Under the pieces are notes generated by a model. That model saw nothing but the letters and a program-made list of their open reading frames with translations, was not told the DNA's origin and ran no database searches. A program made the translations under genes and the position numbers. A stretch of 64,000 nt of DNA. Origin: CALGFI01 sp963786805. Its GTDB lineage: Bacteria; Actinomycetota; UBA4738; HRBIN12. Shown here in pieces: positions 32,120 through 40,723 of the stretch. The stretch is taken from contig CAWBAK010000004.1 in NCBI GenBank assembly GCA_963786805.1, forward strand, positions 670,270 through 734,269, in the 5' to 3' direction. Position 1 is the stretch's first letter; every line of letters starts with the position of its first letter.

Positions 32120-33979
32120 ATGGACATCGCCGAACGCGACCCGGCCGACCCCGAGCGTGAACTCGACCCGCGGGTCCTGTTCCGCCGCGGCCTGCGGCTG
32201 ATCGTCTCGTACGTCCGGATGCACCCGCGGCCGTTCTCGATCGCCGTGGTCGGGGCGTTCCTGTTCGCGGTCGGCTCCGTGGCGGTGACGGTCGCCCTCG
32301 GGCGCGTCACGGACCGCATCCTTCGCCCGGCGTTCACCCCCGAGGGCGTCGACGCCTCCACCGTCTGGATCGGGATCGGCGCCGTGATGGGCCTGACCGC
32401 GATCCGGGCGCTGGGCATCGGGCTCCGCCGCTACTACAGCGGCGTGACCGGGGCGGCCGTCGCCGCGACGCTGCGCGACCGCGTGTCGGACCGGTACCGC
32501 GACCTCGCGCTCTCCTATCACCGCACGCGGCCGACCGGCGAACTGCTCGCCCACATGGAGGCCGACGTCGAGGCGGCCATCGAGGTCCTGTATCCGATCC
32601 CGTTCGCGATCGGCGTGGTGTTCCTCGTGCTGTTCGCACTCGTGTCGCTGGTGGTGACCGACCCCTTCCTCGCGCTGATCGGTCTGCTGACCATCCCCGC
32701 GCTCGGCTTCATGAACCGCTCGTTCGCGCTGCGGATGCAGGCGCCGGCGCGGCGGGTCCAGGAGCGGCTGGGCGACGTGTCCGCCGTCGCGCACGAGTCG
32801 ATCGACGGCGCGCTCGTCGTGAAGACGCTCGGGCGCGAGCGTGCCGAGGTGCAACGGCTCCGCGAGAAGGCCGAGCAGCTGCAGACCGAGCGCGTCGCGG
32901 CCGGCTACATCCGGGCCGGGTTCGAGGAGGCGCTCGAGGCGCTGCCGAACCTCGCGGTGATCCTCATGCTCGCGATCGGCGCGTGGCGACTGTCGACGGG
33001 CGACGTGACCCTCGGCACGCTCGTGCAGGTCGTCACGCTGTACGGCCTCCTCGCGTGGCCGATGCGCTTCGTCGGCTGGATCCTGTCCGAGCTGCCGCGC
33101 GCGGTGATCGGCCACGGCCGCATCACCGAGGTCCTCGAGGAGCCGATCACGATCGAGCGTTCCGCCCAACCCGTCGCGCTGCCCGAGGGGCCGCTCGACG
33201 TCCGCACCGAGGCCCTCACGTACGCCTTCGACGGGAACCGCGTCCTCGACGAGGTGTCGTTCCACGTCGAGCCAGACGAGTCCGTCGCGATCGTCGGGCC
33301 GACCGGCGTCGGCAAGTCGACCCTCGCACAGCTCCTTGTGCGCCTGGACGACCCGCCGAGCGGCGAGATCCTCATCGGCGGCGTGAACATCCGTCATGCC
33401 GAGCCCGGTTCGCTCCGCCGCGCCGCGTCACTCGTCTTCCAGGAGTCCTTCCTCTTCGCCACCACCGTGGCCGAGAACATCGCGCTCGACTCCGGTACGA
33501 GCCGGGACGAGGTCGAGCGCGCGGCCGCCATCGCGCAGGCCGACCGGTTCATCGGCGCGCTCCCGAACGGGTACGACACCGTCCTCGGCGAGCGCGGGCA
33601 CACACTCTCGGGCGGCGAACGCCAGCGCGTCGCGCTCGCGCGCGCGTTGGTCCGCAAGCCCCGGGTGCTGATCCTGGACGACGCCACGAGCTCCGTGGAC
33701 CCGACGATCGAGGCCGAGATCCTCGCCGGCTTGAAGCGCGAGCTCGACACGACGCTGATCGTCATCGCCTACCGCCTGTCGACGATCCGGCTCGCCGACC
33801 GCGTCCTGTACCTGCAGAACGGCCGGCTCCGCGCGAGCGGCTCGCACGACGAGCTCATGGCGGAGCCCGGCTACGCCGCGATGATCCATGCGTACGAACG
33901 AGGTGAGCGGGCCTCAAGCAGCGAAGCGGTAGGCCCGCAGGGGAGTTCGCGGCGCGAACTCCCTTGGGAGAGAAGATGA
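32120..33979 (+). CDS. ABC exporter subunit 1 (transmembrane-ATPase), non-canonical ATP site
   Basis: A 619-residue half-transporter: six membrane helices (~35-330) and a nucleotide-binding domain. Walker A is GPTGVGKST and the signature is the intact LSGGERQRVALARAL. Walker B is LILDDATSSVD with Asp instead of the catalytic Glu, and the H-loop reads IVIAYRLST with Tyr for His. Its own ATP site is therefore degenerate. The last ~25 residues extend beyond the usual end and are encoded by two DNA hairpins. The stop overlaps the start of subunit 2 (ATGA). It works as a heterodimer with the next protein; the substrate is unknown. Confidence 0.9.
   Translation: MDIAERDPADPERELDPRVLFRRGLRLIVSYVRMHPRPFSIAVVGAFLFAVGSVAVTVALGRVTDRILRPAFTPEGVDASTVWIGIGAVMGLTAIRALGIGLRRYYSGVTGAAVAATLRDRVSDRYRDLALSYHRTRPTGELLAHMEADVEAAIEVLYPIPFAIGVVFLVLFALVSLVVTDPFLALIGLLTIPALGFMNRSFALRMQAPARRVQERLGDVSAVAHESIDGALVVKTLGRERAEVQRLREKAEQLQTERVAAGYIRAGFEEALEALPNLAVILMLAIGAWRLSTGDVTLGTLVQVVTLYGLLAWPMRFVGWILSELPRAVIGHGRITEVLEEPITIERSAQPVALPEGPLDVRTEALTYAFDGNRVLDEVSFHVEPDESVAIVGPTGVGKSTLAQLLVRLDDPPSGEILIGGVNIRHAEPGSLRRAASLVFQESFLFATTVAENIALDSGTSRDEVERAAAIAQADRFIGALPNGYDTVLGERGHTLSGGERQRVALARALVRKPRVLILDDATSSVDPTIEAEILAGLKRELDTTLIVIAYRLSTIRLADRVLYLQNGRLRASGSHDELMAEPGYAAMIHAYERGERASSSEAVGPQGSSRRELPWERR
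33907..33938. repeat. Inverted repeat A in the 3' end of ABC subunit 1
   Basis: GCGGGCCT (33907-33914) and AGGCCCGC (33931-33938) form a perfect 8-bp stem with a 16-nt loop. It lies 2 nt from inverted repeat B. The pair looks like a short palindromic unit inserted near the gene end. Confidence 0.55.
33941..33963. repeat. Inverted repeat B at the ABC subunit junction
   Basis: GGGAGTTCGC-GGC-GCGAACTCCC, a perfect 10-bp stem with a 3-nt loop, ending 2 nt before the GGGAGAG ribosome site of subunit 2. It could tune translational coupling or transcript processing. Confidence 0.55.
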
Positions 33980-35787
33980 GCGTCCCGGTAGAGGCCCCGG
34001 TCGAGTCTCCACGCGACGAGGACCTCCCGATCCCCGAGCACCTGCGCAGCGCGTGGAGCGTCCTGATCGGTGGGCTCCGCCTCAGTCCGGAACTGCGCAA
34101 GGGCCTCGGTCTCACCGTCGCCGTGTCGCTCGGCGCCGTCGTGGGGAACCTCGTCGTCCCGATCCTCGTGCAGCAGATCTTCGACCACGGGTTCCGCGGC
34201 GGCTTCCGTCCCGCGTTCGTGTTCGGGCTGTGCGGCGCGGCGTTCGCGCTGGTCCTCGTCGCGTTCCTCGCCGGGCGCGCGGCCGCTCGCCGGCTGGTGC
34301 GCGCGTCCGAGGAAGCGCTGATGGAGCTCCGCGTTCGCGGGTTCGAGCACATCCACCGGCTGTCGATCGCGACGCAGTCGCGGGAACGCCGAGGCGTGTT
34401 CGTCGCGCGCGTGACCGCGGACGTCGACACGCTGTCGAAGTTCACCGAGGAGGGCGGGATCGAATGGATCTGGGCGGTGGTGCAGATCACGCTGACGCTC
34501 GCGATCATGCTCTTCTACTCGTGGCAGCTCACGATCCCGGTGGTGCTGCTCGTCGCTCCGCTGCTGCTCGTCATGGGCATGCTCCAGGCCAAGATGTCCG
34601 AGGCGTACGACCTGGTCCGCGGACGGGTCGGCGAGATGCTGTCCGAGGTCTCCGAGAGCGTGATGGGCGCCGACGTCGTGCGCGCCTACGGGCTCGAGGA
34701 CCGGGTCGACGCGCGGGTCAAGCGCTCGATCCGCGACCGGTACCGGGCGCATGTCCTGGCGCACCTTCGGACGGCGCGGCTCTGGCCGATGGGCACGCTG
34801 TTCTGGGGTGTCGCGCTCTCGACGGTGATCTTCGTCGGCGTGATGTTCGGACCGGAGTGGGGACTCACGTTCGGCAAGGTGTCGGCGTTCCTGTTCCTCG
34901 CCGACCTCTTCCTGCACCCGTTCACCGACCTGCCCGAGATCTACGCCGAGACCCAGACGGCGATCGCGGGCTGGCGCAAGATCCTCGCGCTCCTCGAGCT
35001 GCCCGTCGAGATCGCGGAGCCCTCGCCGGGGGTGGCGCTCGGCGCGGGCGCGCTGGGCGTGCACGCCGACGGTGTCTCGTATCGGTACGCCGACGGCCCG
35101 CTCGTGCTGAAGGACGTGTCGATCGAGGTGCCGGCGGGCGCCCACGTGGCGGTCGTCGGCGAGACCGGATCGGGCAAGACGACGTTCTGCAAGCTGCTCA
35201 CGCGACTGGCCGATCCCGTCGAGGGCCGGATCGACCTCGAGGGGACCGACCTCCGCGAGGTGCAGCGAGAGTCGCGGCAGTCGGCGGTCCGGATGGTTCC
35301 GCAGGACGGGTTCCTGTTCGACCTCACGGTGCGCGAGAACGTCCGCGCCGGCCGTGAGGGAGCCACCGACCGCGAGATCGAGACGGCGTTCGAAGAGCTC
35401 GGCCTCGGCGACTGGGTCGAGTCGCTCCCCCAAGGACTCGACACGAGGGTGGGCGAGCGCGGCGAATCGCTCTCGGTCGGCGAGCGCCAGCTCGTGTCGC
35501 TCGCGCGAGCGCAGATCGGGAACCCGGGCGTGCTGATCCTGGACGAGGCGACGAGCGCGGTGGATCCGGCGACCGAACGGAGGATCTCGGAGGCGCTCCG
35601 GCGCGTCTCGGCCGGCCGGACGACGATCACCATCGCCCACCGGCTGAGCACCGCGGAGGGCGCCGACGAGATCTTCGTCTTCGACGCCGGGCGCATCGTC
35701 GAACGCGGCAGTCACGCTGCGCTCGTCGAGGCCGGCGGGACGTACGCGGGGCTCTACCGGAGCTGGCTCGGCAACGTTCGCATCTGA
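33976..35787 (+). CDS. ABC exporter subunit 2 (transmembrane-ATPase)
   Basis: A 603-residue half-transporter with six membrane helices and a nucleotide-binding domain. Walker A GETGSGKTT, Walker B VLILDEATSAVD (catalytic Glu present) and H-loop ITIAHRLST are canonical. The signature is LSVGERQLVSLARAQ, with Val replacing a Gly of LSGGE. In the heterodimer its catalytic residues meet the intact signature of subunit 1 to form the working site, while its altered signature completes the degenerate site. It likely exports a lipid, drug or peptide; no specificity can be read. GGGAGAG precedes the ATG. Confidence 0.9.
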   Translation: MSVPVEAPVESPRDEDLPIPEHLRSAWSVLIGGLRLSPELRKGLGLTVAVSLGAVVGNLVVPILVQQIFDHGFRGGFRPAFVFGLCGAAFALVLVAFLAGRAAARRLVRASEEALMELRVRGFEHIHRLSIATQSRERRGVFVARVTADVDTLSKFTEEGGIEWIWAVVQITLTLAIMLFYSWQLTIPVVLLVAPLLLVMGMLQAKMSEAYDLVRGRVGEMLSEVSESVMGADVVRAYGLEDRVDARVKRSIRDRYRAHVLAHLRTARLWPMGTLFWGVALSTVIFVGVMFGPEWGLTFGKVSAFLFLADLFLHPFTDLPEIYAETQTAIAGWRKILALLELPVEIAEPSPGVALGAGALGVHADGVSYRYADGPLVLKDVSIEVPAGAHVAVVGETGSGKTTFCKLLTRLADPVEGRIDLEGTDLREVQRESRQSAVRMVPQDGFLFDLTVRENVRAGREGATDREIETAFEELGLGDWVESLPQGLDTRVGERGESLSVGERQLVSLARAQIGNPGVLILDEATSAVDPATERRISEALRRVSAGRTTITIAHRLSTAEGADEIFVFDAGRIVERGSHAALVEAGGTYAGLYRSWLGNVRI

Positions 35788-35800
35788 GCCGCGCGGTGGG

Positions 35801-36298
35801 CTAAGCCCCGGCGAGCCGGTGGGCCGGCGGCTGGAGCAGCTCGAGCACGATCTCGTCCGGATCGTAGAAGTAACACGCGTACCCACCCACGTTGACGCCC
35901 GCCGTGATGGCGTTGGGTGGCGACACGAATCGCACGGCCGCACCGGTGAGGCGCTCGTACGCCGCCCACGCATCCGTGACCGTGAACGCGAGGTGCGCGG
36001 CGCCGGGGTCGTTGATGCGTCCCCCGCGTCGAACGCCCTGGGGCCGCACGTACTCCACGAGCTCCAGGTCGTGGGTCGAGATCCCTCGTGGTTGGCCGGG
36101 CACGGCCAGCTGCGCCACCCGCAGCGCGGCGTCGGGGAACCCGACCAGCCGGCGCGTGTACGCGTTGTCCTGTTCCTGCGTGTGCACGAGCTCGAGGCCG
36201 AGCAGGTCCCGGTAGAACGCGATCGACCGATCGAGATCGCTCACCGTGAAGCTGAAATGGAACACGCCGCGAAGGCCGTCGCCGGCGAGATTGCTCAT
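35801..36298 (-). CDS. VOC-family (glyoxalase/dioxygenase-fold) protein
   Basis: A 165-residue vicinal-oxygen-chelate protein with two beta-alpha-beta-beta-beta modules. VFHFSFTVSDLDRSIAFYRDLLGLELV starts the first and AHLAFTVTDAWAAYERLTG the second; the final YFYDPDEIVLELLQPP carries the Glu ligand. Metal ligand positions His and Glu are present, so an isomerase, epimerase or extradiol-type activity is possible. The ATG overlaps the upstream stop (ATGA). It is the last gene of the large catabolic operon. Confidence 0.85.
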   Translation of the reverse strand: MSNLAGDGLRGVFHFSFTVSDLDRSIAFYRDLLGLELVHTQEQDNAYTRRLVGFPDAALRVAQLAVPGQPRGISTHDLELVEYVRPQGVRRGGRINDPGAAHLAFTVTDAWAAYERLTGAAVRFVSPPNAITAGVNVGGYACYFYDPDEIVLELLQPPAHRLAGA

Positions 36299-36594
36299 GC
36301 GTCCAGGGTGACGACGAAGAGCCGGAGCCCGTCCGGCCCGGCCTCGAACGTCACCGAGTCTCCTTTCACGATCGTGAAGGCCCAGCCCGCGACGGCCGCG
36401 TGCGAACCTTCGCCCGTGGCGGCCGTGCCGGAGCCCGTCCACACGTAGACGGCATGCTCGGAGCCCTCCGCGACGAGCCGCTCGGTCGCACCCGGCGCGA
36501 CGCGCCGAACGCCGATCTCGCGCCACGCGCCCTTGAGCGTTCCGCGCGGGTCCACCGGGGATCCGTCTTCCAGGTGCACGATGCTCTCGCTCAC
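36295..36594 (-). CDS. Short cupin-like protein
   Basis: A 99-residue beta-rich protein: GVRRVAPGATERLVAEGSEHAVYVWTGSGTA and HAAVAGWAFTIVKGDSVTFEAG follow a cupin fold with weak metal motifs. Both ends overlap neighbours by 4 nt (GTGA with the upstream cupin, ATGA with the VOC gene), which fixes the GTG start at 36594. It is probably a non-catalytic or partner cupin of the same pathway. Confidence 0.75.
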   Translation of the reverse strand: MSESIVHLEDGSPVDPRGTLKGAWREIGVRRVAPGATERLVAEGSEHAVYVWTGSGTAATGEGSHAAVAGWAFTIVKGDSVTFEAGPDGLRLFVVTLDA

Positions 36595-36989
36595 GACGGA
36601 GCCTCCGGAGAGTGGGCGGGGAGCTTCTCGAGCACGTCGGGCGGGTAGACCTCGATCACGAGGATCTCGACGGGCTCGTCGCCGAGGACGTCCATCGCGT
36701 GGGTCACGTCGCGCCGGGACATGATCAGATCGCCGGGGCCGACCTCGGATCGCACGCCGTCCTGATCCATCAGCCCGCGCCCGGACAGCACGAAGTAGAT
36801 CTCCTCCGTCCGCGAGTGCCGGTGACGCCCGATCGCCGTCCCGACGGGGACGAGCACGTACTCGAACCCCGCGATCGGCGAGTGCGTCATGTGCAGGCGC
36901 ACGAAGCACTTCCAGAGCAGCTCGCCGTGTCCGCCGTGGACCCCCTGGATGCGGACCGGTTCGGCGTTGGTCCCCACGAGCACGGTCAC
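36591..36989 (-). CDS. Cupin-domain protein
   Basis: A 132-residue cupin with motif 1 TAIGRHRHSRTEEIYFVLSGRG and motif 2 GDLIMSRRDVTHAMDVLG. The His/His/Glu/His metal set is complete. The protein begins 4 nt inside the end of the CoA transferase gene. Cupins in sugar-catabolic operons are often isomerases (lyxose, mannose or uronate type), but this one is too generic to assign. Confidence 0.8.
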   Translation of the reverse strand: MTVLVGTNAEPVRIQGVHGGHGELLWKCFVRLHMTHSPIAGFEYVLVPVGTAIGRHRHSRTEEIYFVLSGRGLMDQDGVRSEVGPGDLIMSRRDVTHAMDVLGDEPVEILVIEVYPPDVLEKLPAHSPEAPS

Positions 36990-38125
36990 GTCGCGCCTCC
37001 TTCCTCGAACCCCTCGCCGGTGTGCTCACCCAGGCCGGGCGGAGGCCGGCGAACGCCCGAGCGTTCCTCCCCGATCCGAACCGGCAGGCCCGGCTGCCGC
37101 AGCGTCCGTCCGTCGGCCGGCACGTCGATCCACGCCCGGACCGCCTCGAGCTGCTCGTCTTCGAGCAGGCCGGCGACGTCGGCGACCTCGTCGACGGGTA
37201 CCCCCGCCGCGCGGAGGCGCGCGACCCACTCGGAAACCGGCCGATCGGCCAGCGCGGCTTCGAGCTCACGGCGAAGCGCCTCGCGGTTCGCGACGCGCTC
37301 GGCGTTCGTCACGAAGCGCTCGTCCTCGACCAACTCCGGACGCCCCACGGCCTCTGCGAGGCGCGCGAACAGGTGATCGGCACCCACGCCGAGCGCCACC
37401 CACCCGTCGGACGCGCGGAACACGCCGTACGGCGCGAACGCTGGGTGCCCGCTCCCCCTCGGGACCGGAACCTCTCCCGTGATCCCATACGCCGCGAGGT
37501 CGTACGCCATGTACGCGGCCCCGACCTCGAGCAGCGAGGTCGCCACGCGGGTGCCGGCTCCGGTCGTGTCGCGGAGCCGGAGCGCCGCGAGCACCCCGAG
37601 CGCGAGCCAGATCCCCGCCCCCATGTCGAGGATCGACACGCCGACGCGGACCGGCGGCCGGCCGGGCTCGCCGGTCACGCTCATCAGCCCCGAGCGAGCC
37701 TGCAGCACCATGTCGTAGCCGGGACGATCCTGTTCCGGCCCCTGGCCGTACCCACCGACGTCCGCGTAGATCAACCGCGGGAACCGCTCATGCAGCTCGT
37801 CGAACCCGAGACCGCGCGCCGCGAGCTTGCCCGGGAGCAGATTCGTCGCGAACACGTCGGCTTCGCCGAGCAGCTCCTCGAGACGCGCCCGGTCCTGCTC
37901 GTCGTCGAGGTCGAGCACGATCGAGCGCTTGTTCCGGTTGATCGCGGCGAAGTACGCGGAGCTCTCGCCGGCCACCGGCGACATCCGCCGGGCGTCGTCG
38001 CCCACCCCGGGGCGCTCGATCTTGAGGACGTCGGCGCCGAGGTCGCCCAGGATCATCGTGCCGTAGGGGCCCGCGATGTTGAGGGTGAGGTCCACCACGC
38101 GAACGCCATCGAGCGGCAGGGCCAT
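36986..38125 (-). CDS. CaiB/BaiF-family CoA transferase
   Basis: A 379-residue family III CoA transferase, moving CoA between carboxylic acids. The N-terminal VRVVDLTLNIAGPYGTMILGDLGADVLKIERP motif and NRNKRSIVLDLDDEQ are diagnostic. The probable catalytic Asp is D138 in PGYDMVLQARSGLMSVTG. The protein lacks part of the usual C-terminal length but has no internal break. The ATG overlaps the aldehyde dehydrogenase stop (TGATG). It should activate or release an acid made by that dehydrogenase. Confidence 0.88.
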   Translation of the reverse strand: MALPLDGVRVVDLTLNIAGPYGTMILGDLGADVLKIERPGVGDDARRMSPVAGESSAYFAAINRNKRSIVLDLDDEQDRARLEELLGEADVFATNLLPGKLAARGLGFDELHERFPRLIYADVGGYGQGPEQDRPGYDMVLQARSGLMSVTGEPGRPPVRVGVSILDMGAGIWLALGVLAALRLRDTTGAGTRVATSLLEVGAAYMAYDLAAYGITGEVPVPRGSGHPAFAPYGVFRASDGWVALGVGADHLFARLAEAVGRPELVEDERFVTNAERVANREALRRELEAALADRPVSEWVARLRAAGVPVDEVADVAGLLEDEQLEAVRAWIDVPADGRTLRQPGLPVRIGEERSGVRRPPPGLGEHTGEGFEEGGAT

Positions 38126-39600
38126 CAACGGAGCACGAAGGGGTCGCCGATCGCCTCGTCGCTGGTCTCGACCCAGACGCTCTTGGGCTGCGTGAACTCG
38201 AGCAGGCCCTCGATGCCGTTCTCGCGGCCGTAGCCGCTCATCTTGCGGCCGCCGAACGGCGAGGCGAAGTTCACCGCGCGATACGTGTTGATCCAGACCG
38301 TGCCCGCGTCGAGCTCGGCCGCGACGGCGTGCGCGCGCCCGATGTCGCGAGTCCAGACGCCGGCGGCGAGTCCGAACGGCGAGTCGTTCGCGATGGCGAC
38401 GGCCTCCTCGTCCGAGCCGAAGCGCAGGACCGCGAGCACCGGCCCGAACAGCTCGTGACGGGCGACGTCCATGTCGTTCGTGACGCCCTCGATCACGGTG
38501 GGGCGGTAGAACCAGCCCGCGTCCCCCCACCGCTCCCCGCCGGCGCGAACGTTCGCCCCGGCCGCGACCGCCGCGCCGACGCGCTCCTCGATCCCGTCGC
38601 GGATCTTCGGCTGCGAGAGCGGACCCATCTCGGTCCCGTCGTCCAGCGGATCGCCCAGCACGACCGTCTGCGCGCGGGCCGAGATCGCGTCCACGAGCTC
38701 GTCGGCCACCTGTTCGTGCGCGAGGAGCCGGGAGCCGGCGACGCACGTCTGTCCCGCGGCGGCGAAGATCCCCGCGATCACGCCGTTCGCGACCGAGGCG
38801 ACGTCGCGCACGTCGGGGAACACGATGTTGGCCGACTTCCCTCCGAGCTCCAGGACCGTCGGCTTGGGATGGTGGGCCGCGCGAGCCGCGACGAGCCGTC
38901 CGGTCTCGACCCCGCCGGTGAACACCACCTTGCCGACCCCGGGGTGACCGACGAGCGCGTCGCCGACCTCGTGGCCGTAGCCGGTGACGACGTTCACGCA
39001 TCCGGCGGGGAACCCGGCCTCGTCGAACAGCTTGCCGAATCGCACGAGCGAGGCCGACGCCACCTCCGAGGGCTTGATGACGACCGCGTTCCCGGCCGCG
39101 AGCGCCGGCCCGAGCGACCAGCTCGCCAGCAGGATCGGCGAGTTGAACGGCGCGATGATGCCGACCACGCCGAACGGCTCACGCCGCGTGTAGTTCAGGA
39201 TCGACCGGCGATCGAGCGACACGACCCGGCCGTCGAGGTGATACGGCAGGCTCGCGTAGTACCGGTACCACGCGGAGAGACCGGTGATCTGGCCGCGCAT
39301 CTCGCGGATCACCTTGCCGACGTCGCGCGCCTCGGTCTCGGCGAGCTCCTCGGCGTGCTCCCCGATCAGATCGGCGACGCGCAAGAGCAGCGCGCTCCTG
39401 GCCGACGGCGAGGTCTTCCTCCACTCCGTCGATGCCGCGGTTGCCGCGTCGACGGCCGACGCCACGTCGGCATCGGTCCCCCGGGCGATCTCCGCCCACG
39501 GCTCGGCCGTGAGCGGCTCGTACGAAGGCACGTACTCCCCGCTCGAGGGAGCGACGTCGCGCCCTCCGATCCAGTGGTCGAAGCGAGCCAGCGTGCTCAT
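38125..39600 (-). CDS. NAD(P)-dependent aldehyde dehydrogenase
   Basis: A 491-residue ALDH. The oxyanion Asn lies in IIAPFNSPILLASW, the general-base Glu in TVLELGGKSANIVF and the catalytic Cys in FAAAGQTCVAGSRLL. The phosphate-binding FTGGVETGRLV block is present, and the ELFGPVLAVLRF segment near the end is typical. It oxidises an aldehyde to an acid. A 25-nt gap separates it from the LacI gene. Its place before the CoA transferase suggests consecutive steps. Confidence 0.93.
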   Translation of the reverse strand: MSTLARFDHWIGGRDVAPSSGEYVPSYEPLTAEPWAEIARGTDADVASAVDAATAASTEWRKTSPSARSALLLRVADLIGEHAEELAETEARDVGKVIREMRGQITGLSAWYRYYASLPYHLDGRVVSLDRRSILNYTRREPFGVVGIIAPFNSPILLASWSLGPALAAGNAVVIKPSEVASASLVRFGKLFDEAGFPAGCVNVVTGYGHEVGDALVGHPGVGKVVFTGGVETGRLVAARAAHHPKPTVLELGGKSANIVFPDVRDVASVANGVIAGIFAAAGQTCVAGSRLLAHEQVADELVDAISARAQTVVLGDPLDDGTEMGPLSQPKIRDGIEERVGAAVAAGANVRAGGERWGDAGWFYRPTVIEGVTNDMDVARHELFGPVLAVLRFGSDEEAVAIANDSPFGLAAGVWTRDIGRAHAVAAELDAGTVWINTYRAVNFASPFGGRKMSGYGRENGIEGLLEFTQPKSVWVETSDEAIGDPFVLR

Positions 39601-39625
39601 CGGTTCCTCCCGGTCGGGAACGACC

Positions 39626-40723
39626 TCATCCGTGCCTCCGCGTCGACGAGCGCGGGATGAGGAGCGGCGGGATCACGACGTTGGGCGCCGAGGTCTGACC
39701 GTCCTCGACCAGCCGGAACGCGAGGTCGCCCGCGCGGCGCCCCATCTCGTAGCCGTGGATCCGGATCGTCGACAGCGGCGGCTCCACGTGGTCCGTGAAG
39801 TCGTTGTCGTTGAACCCCACGATCGACACGTCGCTCGGAACGTTCAGGCCGCTTCGCACCAGGACGTCGAGCGCGCCCATCGCCATCGGGTCGTTGTGCG
39901 CGAAGATCGCGGTGGGCTTGGGCGTGCGGCCCGCGAGCAGGTGCACCATCAACCGCTGTCCCTCCTCGTACGACGGCGCCGAGGCCGATTCGTCCAGATC
40001 GACCACCTGCACGTCGAGCTCGGCCGCCCTGGCCTCGAACCCCTCGCCGCGATCGATGAAGGGCAGCATGTCCTGCGGCCCGCGGAGCTGCGCCAGCGTT
40101 CGGTGCCCCAGCTCCGCGAGGTACCCCGCGACCAGCTCGCCGCCGCGCCGGTCGTCCGCGTGCACGCACGGGAGCCCGCTGTCCGGAAGGTTCCGCACGA
40201 CGAGCACCACCGGCGCCTCGCGCTTGGCGAACGTGGTGAGCATCTCCACGTCGCCGAGGCGCGCCGAGCTGGTGATGAGCGCGTCGACGCGTCGGCTCGC
40301 GAGGTGCTCGAGCACGTGCTCGAAGCGGGCCGGCTCATCCTGCGTCTCGGCGATGACGGCCATCAGACCGTGCGGCTCCAGCGCGTTCTCGATCCCGCGG
40401 ATCACCTGGGCGATGAACGAGTTCCCGAGGTCGGCGACGACCACCCCGATGATCCCGGTCCTTCCCTTGCGCAGCCCGCGGGCGCCCATGTGCGGGCGGT
40501 AGCCGAGCTGTTCCGCGACGCGCCGCACGCGCTCGGCCGTGAGCGCGCTCACGCGGGGCGTCGGGTCGCCCGAGAGCGCGCGCGAGGCCGTCGAGTAGTG
40601 GACGCCCGCGGCCTTCGCCACGTCGCGGAGCGTGACGTTCGCGGACCGGCCGCCCCTCGGCTCGACCACGCCGCCCACGAGCGCGTCGCTCGCCAGCGCG
40701 TCGTCCTCAGGCGGGAGAGGCAC
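39626..40723 (-). CDS. LacI-family transcriptional regulator
   Basis: A 365-residue repressor. The N-terminal helix-turn-helix is VTLRDVAKAAGVHYSTASRALSG with the hinge helix ALTAERVRRVAEQLGYRPHMGARGLR; the rest is a periplasmic-binding-protein-like effector domain (IIGVVVADLGNSFIAQVIRGIE, AIFAHNDPMAMGALDVL). It is encoded inside the operon it most likely controls. Three matching palindromes (CAAACGATTG type) lie at the operon promoters at 50.1 and 53.1 kb and are the obvious operators. The start overlaps the permease stop by 17 nt. Confidence 0.92.
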   Translation of the reverse strand: MPLPPEDDALASDALVGGVVEPRGGRSANVTLRDVAKAAGVHYSTASRALSGDPTPRVSALTAERVRRVAEQLGYRPHMGARGLRKGRTGIIGVVVADLGNSFIAQVIRGIENALEPHGLMAVIAETQDEPARFEHVLEHLASRRVDALITSSARLGDVEMLTTFAKREAPVVLVVRNLPDSGLPCVHADDRRGGELVAGYLAELGHRTLAQLRGPQDMLPFIDRGEGFEARAAELDVQVVDLDESASAPSYEEGQRLMVHLLAGRTPKPTAIFAHNDPMAMGALDVLVRSGLNVPSDVSIVGFNDNDFTDHVEPPLSTIRIHGYEMGRRAGDLAFRLVEDGQTSAPNVVIPPLLIPRSSTRRHG

